Part shown: positions 51,378-62,400 of the stretch, piece by piece
How the letters are laid out: each line of letters opens with the position of its first letter
Position numbering within the stretch: the first letter of the stretch is position 1
Origin: Myxococcus sp. RHSTA-1-4
GTDB taxonomy: Bacteria > Myxococcota > Myxococcia > Myxococcales > Myxococcaceae
DNA: 64,000 nucleotides
Reading direction: 5' to 3'
Assembly: GCF_020037125.1 (NCBI RefSeq)
Contig: NZ_JAIQDG010000041.1
Span: 40,437 to 104,436, forward strand
Made by a program: the position numbers and the translations under genes
Notes under the pieces: generated by a model
The model's input: the letters and a program-made list of their open reading frames with translations, nothing else
Told to the model about the DNA's origin: nothing
Databases searched by the model: none

Positions 51378-52682
51378 ATGCGCGTGCTCTTCCACATCGC
51401 CCTGCGCAATGTCCTGGCCCACCGCGAGCGGGGGCTGCTGCTTCTCCTGGTGATGGCCGGCGCCAGCGCGGTGCTGGTGGGGGTGATGTCCCTGAAGGCG
51501 GGCGTGGCCGCGGCACAGCGCGAGGCGGTGCGCACGTACCTCGCCGGTGACCTCAACGTGGGTGGCTACTTCAAGGAGCACCCCGACTCCCTCTTCCCGG
51601 TGCTGGGCGACACCGCCCGTGTGCGCGCCGCCCTCCAGCCGCACGTGCCCGCGGAGTGCCAGGTGCGCGAGCGGGGCCGTGGCATGGCCACCGCGGGCGC
51701 GGGCCGGCACCGCGTGCGTTCCTACCTGATGAGCCTGGACGTGGCCCGCGAGCGCGAGACGCTCTCCCGCTTCCGCCCTCGCGCGGGCCGGCTGGAGGCG
51801 CTGGACGCGCCGCGGACGGTGGCGCTCTCCACCTCCCTGGCGGAGCGGCTCCAGGTGGAGGTGGGGGAGCTGGCCACCCTCTTCGTGCAGATGCCGGGCG
51901 GCAAGCGCAACGCGGTGGACCTGGAAGTGGTGGCGGTGCTGGAGCGCGCCGGAGTGCTGGGCGAGTCCGCCGGCCTGCTCGTCTCCAACGCCACGCTGCG
52001 GGAGCTGTACGGCTTCCGGCCCGACGCGGCCAGCGTGCTGCAGCTCACCTGCGAGGGGGCGGCGGACGAAGACCTGGAGCCGCTGGCGGGCCGGCTGCGT
52101 GGAGCGCTCCGGGACGCGGGCTTCCAGGTGCTCCCCGCCGCGCACGAGGCCTACGGCGACAAGCTGGTGCCCCTGCTGCGCGAGGGCTGGGCCGGCCAGA
52201 AGCTGGACGTGAGCACCTGGGAGGACGAGGCGGCGTTCCTCGACTTCGTGGACCAGGGGCTGGGGCTCCTGCTGGTGCTGCTGGGCGGGGTGCTGTTCGC
52301 TGCGGTGGGGGTGGGCCTCTTCGTTTCGCTGAGCGTGGCGGTGCGGGAGCGGACGCGGGAGATTGGTTCGATGCGGGCCATGGGGATGCACCGCCGGGCG
52401 CTCGTGGCCGCCTTCGTCCTGGAGGGCCTGTTGCTGGGGCTGGTGGCCTCGGGCGTGGGCGCCTGCGCGTCGGCGGGCCTGGGCGTGCTGCTCCGCGACG
52501 TGCTGCCGCTGCCGGACGCGCTCTCCACCCTCTTCTTCAGCGGCACGCTGCCGCTGGCTCCGGCCCCCGGGCACGTGGTGGCCGCGGTGCTGCTGGTCAC
52601 CCTGGGCGCGGGCCTGGCCTCCATCGTCCCCGCGTTCCGGGCCGCTTCCCTCTCACCCCGTTCCGCCATGGAGTCCCTGTGA
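51378..52682 (+). CDS. FtsX-type ABC permease
   Basis: This 434-aa protein has one N-terminal helix (RGLLLLLVMAGASAVLVGVM), a 240-residue periplasmic domain, and three C-terminal helices (GLLLVLLGGVLFAAVGVGLF, FVLEGLLLGLVASGVGACAS, HVVAAVLLVTLGAGLASIVP). REIGSMRAMGMHRRALVAAF before helix 3 is the coupling-loop signature of FtsX/MacB/LolC permeases. It likely pairs with the 681-aa permease. The stop codon shares one base with the next gene's ATG. Confidence 0.85.
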   Translation: MRVLFHIALRNVLAHRERGLLLLLVMAGASAVLVGVMSLKAGVAAAQREAVRTYLAGDLNVGGYFKEHPDSLFPVLGDTARVRAALQPHVPAECQVRERGRGMATAGAGRHRVRSYLMSLDVARERETLSRFRPRAGRLEALDAPRTVALSTSLAERLQVEVGELATLFVQMPGGKRNAVDLEVVAVLERAGVLGESAGLLVSNATLRELYGFRPDAASVLQLTCEGAADEDLEPLAGRLRGALRDAGFQVLPAAHEAYGDKLVPLLREGWAGQKLDVSTWEDEAAFLDFVDQGLGLLLVLLGGVLFAAVGVGLFVSLSVAVRERTREIGSMRAMGMHRRALVAAFVLEGLLLGLVASGVGACASAGLGVLLRDVLPLPDALSTLFFSGTLPLAPAPGHVVAAVLLVTLGAGLASIVPAFRAASLSPRSAMESL

Positions 52683-53461
52683 TGAACACACGACCCCGGC
52701 TGTCCGCCCTGCTGCTGTGCTGGGCCCTGCTGCTCCCGTCCCTGGCATTGGCGGAAGGGGAGAAGCGGCTGTCCCCCGAGGAGCTGCTGCGCCACATCGA
52801 CACGAAGATGTCCTTCACCAGCGACTACAAGGGCGTCCTCCGCCTCTTCGAGACGCGCAAGGACGGCGCGAAGCGGGCGATGGAGGTCCATGTCTACCGG
52901 CGCGAGAAGTCGAACGACCTGCTCTTCCTCTCCACCCAGCCGCGGCACCTGGCGGGCACGGGCACGCTGCGCATCGGCCGCAACCTGTGGGACTACGACC
53001 CGACCACCGGCGCGTGGCGGCGGCTCACCCAGCGCACCAACCTGCTGAACACCTTCTCCTGCGAGTCGGACTTCGACCGCTCCCGGCTCGCGGAGGACTA
53101 CGCCGCCGTGGACGAGGGCGACGACACCGTCAACGGCGTGGCCTACCGCAAGCTGCTGCTGAAGGCGCGCAATGCCCAGGTGACCTTCCCGATGATGCGC
53201 CTGTGGGTGGACCCGCAGAACAACATCGTCAAGCGCGTGGGCTACACGTCCTCCGGGCACACGCTGCGCACCGACATCATCCGCAGCTACCAGCGCATCA
53301 AGGACCCGCTCTCCGGGAACATGGTGCTCCACTACAAGGAAGTGCTGGAGACGGAGGAGGAGGAGGGCACGCAGATGCTGGTGCGCTACGACGAGGTGAC
53401 GCTGGCGCCGCTGGACGCCAACATCTTCACCAAGGCGTGGCTGGAGTCCCGCATCCGGTAG
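52682..53461 (+). CDS. periplasmic lipoprotein-sorting protein (LolA-like)
   Basis: The 259-aa protein starts at the ATG at 52682, sharing the A of the previous TGA. A signal peptide (LLLCWALLLPSLALA) leads a secreted domain of the outer-membrane lipoprotein-sorting type: RLFETRKDGAKRAMEVHVYR, LWDYDPTTGAWRRLTQRTNL, and LRTDIIRSYQRIKDPLSG. These DUF4292/LolA-like proteins collect lipids or lipoproteins from FtsX-type permeases. It completes a permease-permease-chaperone transcript embedded in the natural-product cluster. The stop is 6 bp from the NRPS stop. Confidence 0.82.
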   Translation: MNTRPRLSALLLCWALLLPSLALAEGEKRLSPEELLRHIDTKMSFTSDYKGVLRLFETRKDGAKRAMEVHVYRREKSNDLLFLSTQPRHLAGTGTLRIGRNLWDYDPTTGAWRRLTQRTNLLNTFSCESDFDRSRLAEDYAAVDEGDDTVNGVAYRKLLLKARNAQVTFPMMRLWVDPQNNIVKRVGYTSSGHTLRTDIIRSYQRIKDPLSGNMVLHYKEVLETEEEEGTQMLVRYDEVTLAPLDANIFTKAWLESRIR

Positions 53462-53467
53462 GCCTCT

Positions 53468-56400
53468 TCAGCCCTCCTTCCCGTCCAGCCACGCGAGCAT
53501 CCGGGCCGCCAGCGTCTCCACGCACGGCGGCTGGAGCGTACCGAAGTGGGAGCTCCCCAGGGGCACCACCGCCAGCCGCTCGCGTGGCACGTGCCGCTCC
53601 CAGCCCAGCGTCTCGCCGTGCAGGGCGCGCGACGGGGCGCTGGCGAACAGCAGCACCTTCGCGCGCACTGGGGGCACCTTCCAGCCCAGCACCTGCGGCA
53701 CCAGGATTTCGCCCAGCAACCGCCAGATGCGGCGCAGGTCGGCGACCTGGGCGTGGGGCGCGAGCATGCCGAGTCCGCGGCCCAGCGCCGCCACCCGCTC
53801 CCAGCGCTGCGCCTCGCCCAGCGTGGCCAGCTCCGCCTCCAGGCCGGCGTCCAGCACTCCGAACTCCTCGGCCAGCGCCCGCACGGGGTCCTCCGGCGCG
53901 GGGGCCCCTTCCGCCGCGGGCAGCGCGTCCACCAGGGCCAGCAGCTCCACCTTCTCTCCCTGCGCTTCCAGCGCCGCGGCGACGCCCAGGGCGGGGAGGC
54001 CGCCATACGAGTAGCCGGCGAGCCGGTACGGGCCGTGGGGCTGCGCGGCGCGCACGTCCCGCGCATACGCGGCGACGCGCTCGTCGAAGGTGGCGTAGGT
54101 GTGCTTCGACAGCGTCTCCGGCGCCTGGACGCCGAGGCAGCGCAGCCGTGGCTCCAACAGCGGGGTGAGGTAGCGGTAGTAGTGCAGCTCTCCGTCGGCC
54201 GGGTGGAACAGGAAGAGGGGAGGCGCGTCCGGGGACGTGCCCTTGCGCGACAGCGGCACCACGCTGGAGCGCGGCGGCCCCTCTTCCAGCAGCTCGCGCA
54301 CGGCGTCCGCCGTCTCCCTCAGCACCGGTGACTGGAAGAGCGTGGCCAGCGGCACCGGCACGCCCAGCTCCTCCTCCATCCGCGCCAGCAGCCGCATGGC
54401 GAGGATGGAGTCTCCGCCCACCTGGAAGAAGTCGTCGCCGGCGCCCACGTCCCGGCCCAGCACCTCGCGCCACAGGCGCTCCAGTGACATCTCCAGCGTG
54501 GAGCGGAAGGGCGTCTCCAGGTGCTCCCCGCCGCTGACGGGCGCGGGCGCGGCGGGAGCCGGAGGCGCGAGGGACTCCGGGTCCGGCAGCGCGTGCCGGT
54601 CCACCTTGCCGTTGGCGTTGACGGGCAGCGCCTCCAGGACGACGAGCGCGGCGGGCACCATGTACGAGGGAAGCCGCGCCGCCACGTGCTCGCGCAGGGC
54701 GTCCACGGACACCACCGCCGGTGGGGCCTGGACGTACGCCTGGAGCTGCTGCTGACCGGCGGCTCCCGCGCGCGCGAGCACCACCGCCTCCTCCACGCCG
54801 GGGAACTGGCGCAGGCAGGCCTCGACTTCGGACAGCTCCACGCGGAAGCCGCGAATCTTCACCTGGTGGTCGGCGCGGCCGAGGAAGCGCAGGCGTCCGT
54901 CCGGCAGCAGCCGGGCCAGGTCACCCGTGTGGTACATGCGCGCGCCCGGCTCGGAGGAGGACGGGTCCGGAATGAAGCGCTCGGCCGTCAGGTGCGGCGC
55001 GCCCAGGTAGCCGCGCGACAGCGCCGCGCCCGCGATGTACACGCCGCCCGGCAGGCCCGGCAGCACCGGCTCCAGGTGCGCGTCCAGCAGGTGCACGCGG
55101 ACGCGGGGGATGGGACGGCCGATGGGGAAGGTGGCGTCGGTGCCGAGCCCTTCCGCCCCGGGGATGTCGCAGGTGGCGGAGGTGATGGTGCACTCGGTGG
55201 GCCCATAGACGTTGAGCCAGGGGGCATGCGCGCCGCCCACGCGCACCCAGGCCTCGTACGTCTCGCGCTTGAGCACGTCGCCTCCGGGCGCCAGCAGCCG
55301 CAGCCGGGCGGGCACGCGCTGGCCGTGGGCCTCCATCTGGCGAATCCACTCCTCGATGTACGTGGGGGGCAGGCTGATGAGGGTGATGCCCGTCTCCTCC
55401 AGGTACGGAGTCATGAGGTGCGCGGGCACCAGGCCGCTGCGCATCACCACCGTGGCGCCCACCACGAGCGGTGGGTAGAGGTCCTCGGCGGCCGCGTCGA
55501 AGCTGAGCGGGGCGAACTGGAGCATCCTGTCTCCAGGACGCAGGCCGAAGCGCGCGGCCAGGGCCACGTTGTGGTTCACCACCGAGCGGTGCTCCACCAT
55601 GACGCCCTTGGGCTCGCCGGTGGAGCCGGACGTGAAGACGATGTACGCGAGCTGCGAGTCCGCCACGGCCCTCGGGCCGGGCCCGACGTCCTCCGCCACG
55701 TGCTCCGGCCTCGGGGGCACCTCCACCACCGGCGCCAGGTCCATGTGCGCGGGCAGCGCCTCGGCATCCACCCACAGCCGCCGTACTCCGGCGCGCTCCA
55801 GCACCGCGAGCTTGCGAGGCTCCGGCCAGCCCGCGTCCAGCGGCACGTAGGCGCCGCCCGCCTTGAGGATGCCCAGCAGCGCGGCCATGCCCTGGTTGGA
55901 GGGCTCCATGATGACGCCCACGCGCTCCTCGGGCTTCAGCCCCCGGGCGAGCAGGTGCGCGGCCAGCACGTTGGCGCGGGCGTTGAGCTCCGCGTAGCTC
56001 CACGTGCTGTCCCCGTGCGCCACCGCGGGCGCGTGCGGGGTGCGGCGCACCTGCGCCTCGAAGAGGGTGTGGACGCACGCGCCGGTGGGCACGTGCTGGG
56101 GACCGCCGTCGAGGGAGGCCAGCACCTGGGCGCGCTGCCCGGCGGACAGCAGCGGCAGCCGGGCCGGAGGCGTGTCCGGGGCGCGGACGGCCTCGGTGAA
56201 GAGCTGCTCGAGGGCACGGGCCATGCGCCGCGCGGTGGCGGCGGTGAAGAGCGCGCTGTCGGTGGCGAGGAAGCCCAGCGTGCCGCCCTCGGGCCGCTCG
56301 ATGAGGTGCACCACCACGTCATAGGCGGGGAAGATGCTGTCGCCGTCCAGGTACGAGGCGCGCAGCCCCGGGAAGGCGAGCGAGGCGGGGCTGTCCAGCA

Positions 56401-59400
56401 GCAGCAGGGCCTGGGCGAGCGGCGGCGCGGTGCGGGGCGCGTCCGGCTGCACCGCGTCCGCGATGCGCTTGAAGGGCACCTCCTGGTGCGCGGTGGCGTG
56501 GCCCACCACCTCCCACGTCCGGCGCAGCAACGCGCGGAACGAAGGCGCGCCGGCCACCTCCGTGCACAGCGGCAGCACGTTGGCGAAGTAGCCCACCTGC
56601 CGCTCCGTGCCGGGCAGCACGCGGCCGGAGAAGGGCGACGCCACCACCACGTGCGGCTGGGCGCTGAGGCGGTGCAGCCAGAGCTGCATCAGGGCGAGCA
56701 CGGCGGTGAAGGGCGACACGCCCTCGCTCCGGGCCAGCGCGTGGAGCGCGGCCAGGGTCTCCGGCCCCAGCGTCAGCGGCTCCGGCCGCATGTTCGCGTT
56801 GAGCGCGGGGGCGCGGCGCGGGAAGTCCAGCGGCAGGTCCAGCACGGCGGGCGCGTGCTCCAGGGCCTGCTTCCAGGACTCCAGGGAGGCGTCCACTTCG
56901 CGCAGGTGCTCGGGCCGGCGCTGCCAGAGGGCGAAGTCGGCGTACGCCAGCGGCGTCGGGGGCAGGAGCGGCGTTTGTGCCCCGGTCGCCGCGGGAGATA
57001 GTGGCGACCGCGCCACCGGCGGGGCCTCGTGAGGCGGAGTCACCCGCTCCGCCGACGCGCGCGCGGGCCGTGACGTCCCCGCGGCGTCCCAGGCCGCGGC
57101 GAGCTCCTCCACGAGGGCACCCATGCCGATACCGTCGTTGACGAGGTGGCTCATGGACGCGACGAGCACGTGCCGGGTGCCCTCGGTGTTCAGGCGCGCC
57201 AGCTCGAAGCGATACAGCGGCCCGCGCGCCACGTCGAAGTATTCCCGGTCATGTCGCGTGGCGATGGCGCTCGCGGCGGCCAGGGCCTCGTCGGCCGCAA
57301 GGGAGGACAGGTCCGTGTGGACCAGCACCGGCCGCGCCACCGGGTGCTCCCGGGCGACGAGTGCTCCATCTTCCAGCGCGAACGTCGTGCGCAGCGTGGC
57401 ATTGCGCTCCAGCACGGCCACGAGGGCGGTCTCCAGCCGAGCGACGTCCAGCGGCCCCTCCAGCAGGAGCGGGGCGACGACGACGAAGGGCGGGGCCTCC
57501 GGCAACTGCATCGCGTACCAGAGACGCTCCTGCACCAGGGAGGCGGGCACGCGCTCCGGACGCACGGTGGCGGGCGGCGGGGGCGCGGCGGCGAGCCGGG
57601 GCGAGGCGTCGATGCGCGCCGCCAGCTCTCCCAACGTGGGGGTGGCGAAGAGGGCGGCCACGGGCAGCTCCACGCCCAGGCGCTCCCGCACGCGAGAGGA
57701 GAGTTGGACAGACAGCAGCGAGTGGCCACCCAGCTCGAAGAAGTCGTCCCGGGCGCCCACGCGGCGCACGCCCAGCAGCTCGCGCCACAGGGCCGCCAGC
57801 GCCTCCTCGGTGGGCGTGGAGGGCGGGACGAAGTCCGCGTCGCCGGCAAGCGCCGCTTCCGGAGCGGGCAGCGCCTCCCGGTCCGCCTTGCCGTTGGGCG
57901 TCAGGGGCAGTGCGTCCAGGGCGACCAGCGCCGAGGGCACCAGGTGCGCGGGCAGCCGCTGCGAGAGCGCGCCGCGCAGGGCCACCGTGTCGGGACGCTG
58001 CCCCGCGCCCGCGACATAGGCCACCAACCGAGGCCCGGTAGGGCCGTCGTCTCGCAGCACCACCACGGCGGCGGAGACGCCCGGCAGCTCGCACAGGGCC
58101 GCCTCCACCTCGCCCGGCTCCACGCGGTGGCCGCGCACCTTCACCTGGAAGTCGGTGCGGCCCAGGTACTCCAGCTCGTCCGAGGGGCGCAGCCGCACGC
58201 GGTCTCCGGTGCGGTACAGGCGCGCGCCGGGCTCGGAGGAGAACGGGTCCGGCACGAAGCGCTCGGCGGTGAGCGCGGGCCTCCGCCAGTAGCCCCGCGC
58301 CACGCCCACGCCGCCGATGAAGAGCTCACCGGGAGCGCCCGCGGGTACCGGCCGCAGGTGCGAGTCCAGCACGTAGAGGCGCGTGTTCGCGATGGGCCGG
58401 CCGATGGGCACCGTGCTTCCCAGCGGTGTCTCGCCGTCCACCGTGTACACGCAGCAGCCCACCACCGTCTCCGTGGGGCCGTACTCGTTGACGATTCGGG
58501 TGCGCGGAGCGTGGCGGCGCCAGTCCTCCACCACCTGAGGCGTGAGCGCTTCGCCACCGACGATGAAGGCGTGCGTGCGCCCGGCACGTTCCGCCGGAGG
58601 GAGCTGCTCGGCCAGCAGTCGCAGGTGGGAGGGCGTCAGCTTCACCAGGCTGAAATCCGCGCCCGCGCGCAGCGCCGCGGCCAGGCCCTCCACGCCCTCC
58701 TGCTCCGGCACCAGCTCCACCGTCCGGCCCGTGACGAGCGGCAGCAGCAGGCTGGTGACGGTGAGGTCGAAGGCGAGCGACGAGTGCACCGGCGCGCCCG
58801 CGCCCTCCGCCGCCGCGTACGCGCGCAGGGCCCAGGACAGGTAGTTCACCACGCCCCGGTGCTCCACCATGACGCCCTTGGGCTGGCCGGTGCTGCCGGA
58901 GGTGTAGATGAGGTAGGCGAGGTCGCCCGCGGTGGCCTCCGGTTCCAGGGCCGTTGCCGGCTCTCGTCCGGCGGTGCGCCCCCAGTCCGCATCCAGGCTC
59001 AGCACGAGCGCGTGCGAAGAGGGCAGCGTGTCAGCCAGGGCCTCCTCTGTGAGGAGGACGGGAGCGCCCGTGTCCTCCAGCAGGAAGGCCAGGCGCGCGG
59101 GAGGATGGGACGGGTCCAGCGGCACGTAGGCGCCGCCCGCCTTCAGGACGCCCAGCAGCGCCACCACCATGTCCACGGAGCGGCGCAGGCACAGGCCCAC
59201 CAGCACCTGCCGCCGCACGCCGAGCCGCCGCAGGTGCCGCGCGAGCTGGTTGGCGCGCGTGTCGAGCTGAGCGAAGGAGAGGACCACCTCCCCGAAACGC
59301 ACCGCGGGGGCATCCGGCGTGCGCCGGGCCTGGGCCTCGAAGAGCGCGTGGACGGTGCTCTCGGCGGGGAAGTCCGCGCGGGTGTCGTTCCACTCCACGA

Positions 59401-62400
59401 GCACGTGCTTGCGCTCGGCCTCGGGCAGCACCTCCAGCGTGGCCACGGGCGTGGACGGGGCCTCCAGCGCGTGCTGGAGGAGGCGGACGTAGTGCCCCAG
59501 CAGCCGCTGCGCGGTGCCCGCCTCGAACAACTCCGTCCCGTAGCGCAGCGCCAGGGCGTGGCCGCCCCCGGACTCCTCCACCCACAGCGACAGGTCGAAC
59601 GGACTGGTGAGCAGCTCCGCCTGGAGGGGCCGCGCGCGCAGCTCCGGGAAGGACTCCGCCAGCGTGCGCTCCGGGCGCACCAGGTCGAACATCACCTGGA
59701 AGAGGGGCGCGTGTCCGGCGGAGCGCTCCACGCCCAGCGCCTGGACGACGCGGTCCAGCGGGACGTCCTGGTGGGCCAGCGCCTCCAGGACGGTGGCGCG
59801 CACCTGGGTCACCAGCTCCGTGAAGGCCGCATCCGGCGCCACGCGGGTGCGCAGCGCCACGGTGTTGAGGAGCAGGCCGACGACGCCCTCGGTGGCCGGG
59901 TGGGTGCGGCCGGAGACAGGGGTGCCGATGCAGAAGTCCTCCTGCCCCGTGTAGCGGTGGAGCAGGGCGGCGTAGGCCGACAGGAGCACCATGTACGGCG
60001 TCACCTGGTGCTTCCGGCAGAAGGACTGGAGTGCCTGCGCGGTGTCCGCGGGCAACGGGTGCGAGGCCGTGGTGGCGCCCGCGAGCAGCGGGGCCGCGGG
60101 CCGGGGCCTGTCCATGGGCAGCCGCAGCAGTCCGGGCACGCCGGCGAGCTGCTGCTTCCACCAGGTGAGCTGCGCCTCGTCCCTCGCACGCACGGGCCCG
60201 CTGTGCATCCAGGCGGCCACGTCCGCGTGCTCGAGCGGCGCGGGCGGGAGCGTGGGCGGCTGGCCCTGGCGGAAGGCGGCATACGCCACGCCCAGCTCGC
60301 GCAGGAGGACCTCCAGCGCCAGTCCGTCCACCAGGAGGTGGTGGAAGGCGAGCAGCAGCACGTGCCGCTCAGGCCCCGTGCGCAGCAGGCGGAAGCGGTA
60401 CAGCGGACCGTGCTCCAGGTCGAACGGGCGGTGCACCACGTCCCGGGCCCACCGGCTCGCGTCCTCCACCTCCGCGTCCACCTCGAGGACACGCGTCGGC
60501 GCGGGGAGGTGTACCGGGGCGGGCTTCCCGTCACGCGACGGCACCGCGAGCCGCAGCACCGCATGCCGCTCCACCAGCCAGCGAGAGGCGTGCTCCAGCG
60601 CGGTGATGTCCAGGGGGCCTTCCAGCTCCACGGACTCCGCCAGGTGGTAGGCGCTGGTGCCCGGGTGGAGCTGCTGGATGAACCACAGCCGCTCCTGGGT
60701 GGGGGACAGCACCAGCCCGGCGTCCGGCGGCCGGGGCGTGGGCGCGGGGAGCCCGGCCGAGGTGTCGCGCCGCGCCTCCAGCTCGCGCGCGAGGCCCGCC
60801 ACGGTGGGCTCGGAGAAGAAGGCCCGCAGCGGCAGCTCCACGTCGAAGGCCTGGCGCGCGCGAGCCACCAGCCGGGTGGCGGCCAGCGAGTGTCCGCCAA
60901 GCTGGAAGAAGTCGTCCTCGCGCCGCACCTGCGGCAGGCCCAGCACCTGGCAGAAGAGCTGGGCGAGCAGCTCCTCCACGGGGCCGCGCGGACGCTCACC
61001 CACGGAGGGTACGGACTCCGGCGCCGGCACGGGCAGCGCGGCCAGCGCCTGTCGGTCCACCTTGCCGCTGGTGGTGTGGGGCAGCGAGGGCCGCACGAAG
61101 AATCGCGAGGGCACCAACGCGTCCGGCAGCGAGCGTCCCAGCGCCTCGCGCAGCTTCTCCACCGCCTCCGGCGTGCCGTCGTCCAGCACCAGGAAGCACT
61201 CCAGGCGCGCGTCGTGCTGGCTGCCACGCACGACGACCGCGGCCTGACGCACGCCGGGCTGGCGCAGGAGGACGGCCTCGACCTCCTCCAACTCCACGCG
61301 CACGCCGCGCACCTTCACCTGGAAGTCGGTGCGGCCCAGGAAGCCCAGCGTGCCGTCCTCGTACCAGCGCACGCGGTCGCCCGTGCGGTAGAGCCGGCCT
61401 CCGGCATCACCGGAGAAGGCGTCCGGCACGAAGCGGTCGGCGGTGAGCTCCGGGCGGTCGCGGTAGCCGCGGCCCAGGCAGGTGCCTCCGATGTAGAGCT
61501 CTCCCGGGACGCCCGGGGGCACCGGCTCGCCGAGCGGGTCCAGCACGTACAGCCGGCACCGGTCCAGGGGGCGGCCGAGCCGCACGGGCCGGTCCGGTAG
61601 CGTGATTTCGGCGGCGACGTTGATGCTCGTCTCGGTGGGGCCGTAGGTGTTGACCAGCCGCGTGCGCGTGAGCGCGAGCTGCCGCACCAGCGGGTCGGGC
61701 AGCACCTCGCCGCCGGTGACGAGCACCTTCAGCGCGCGGAAGGCCTCCGGCGCGCCGGGCTCCTCCAGCGCCGTGGCCAGCGAGGACGGGGTGATGACCA
61801 CGTGGGTGACGCCGTGGCGGAGGATGTCGCGCCCCAACCCCAGCGGGCCCACTTCCCGCAGCACCGTGCGCGCGCCCCGGGTGATGCTGAAGAGCAGCTC
61901 CTCCAGGTGGATGTCGAAGGAGAGGCTGCCCGACGAGGCCCAGCAGTCCCCCGGCTGCGTGGCGTAGTACGCGTCGAACGCCGCGAAGCAGTGGACGACG
62001 TTGCGGTGCGTGAGCTCCACGCCCTTGGGCTCGCCGGTGGAGCCCGACGTGTAGAGGAGGTAGGCGAGGTGCTCCGCGCGCGGAGGCCGGGGCACGGGTA
62101 GCGAGGACGCCGCGTCGCGCACGTCAGAGGGGTTCACCAGGGGGACGCCGGGCTCCACGCCGGCGAACAGGGAGGGACGGCTGACGACGAGCCGCGCTCG
62201 GGCCTGGCGCAAGAGCGCCGCGCGGCGGGCCGGCGGGTGTGATGCTTCCAGCGGGAGGCACCCTGCGCCGCTGAAGAAGATGGCCAGCAGTGACACCACC
62301 GCGTCCAGCGAGCGCTCCAGGCAGAGGCCCACCACGGCTTCGGGCCCGGCCCCCACGGCCGCGAGGTGCGCCGCCAGCCGCGTGGCCCGGACGTGCAGCT

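Noticed and set aside
57146..61600. 1484-codon plus-strand frame opposite the NRPS
   Set aside because: The minus-strand frame has C, A and T motifs throughout; the plus frame is His/Arg/Gly-rich shadow sequence without domains.
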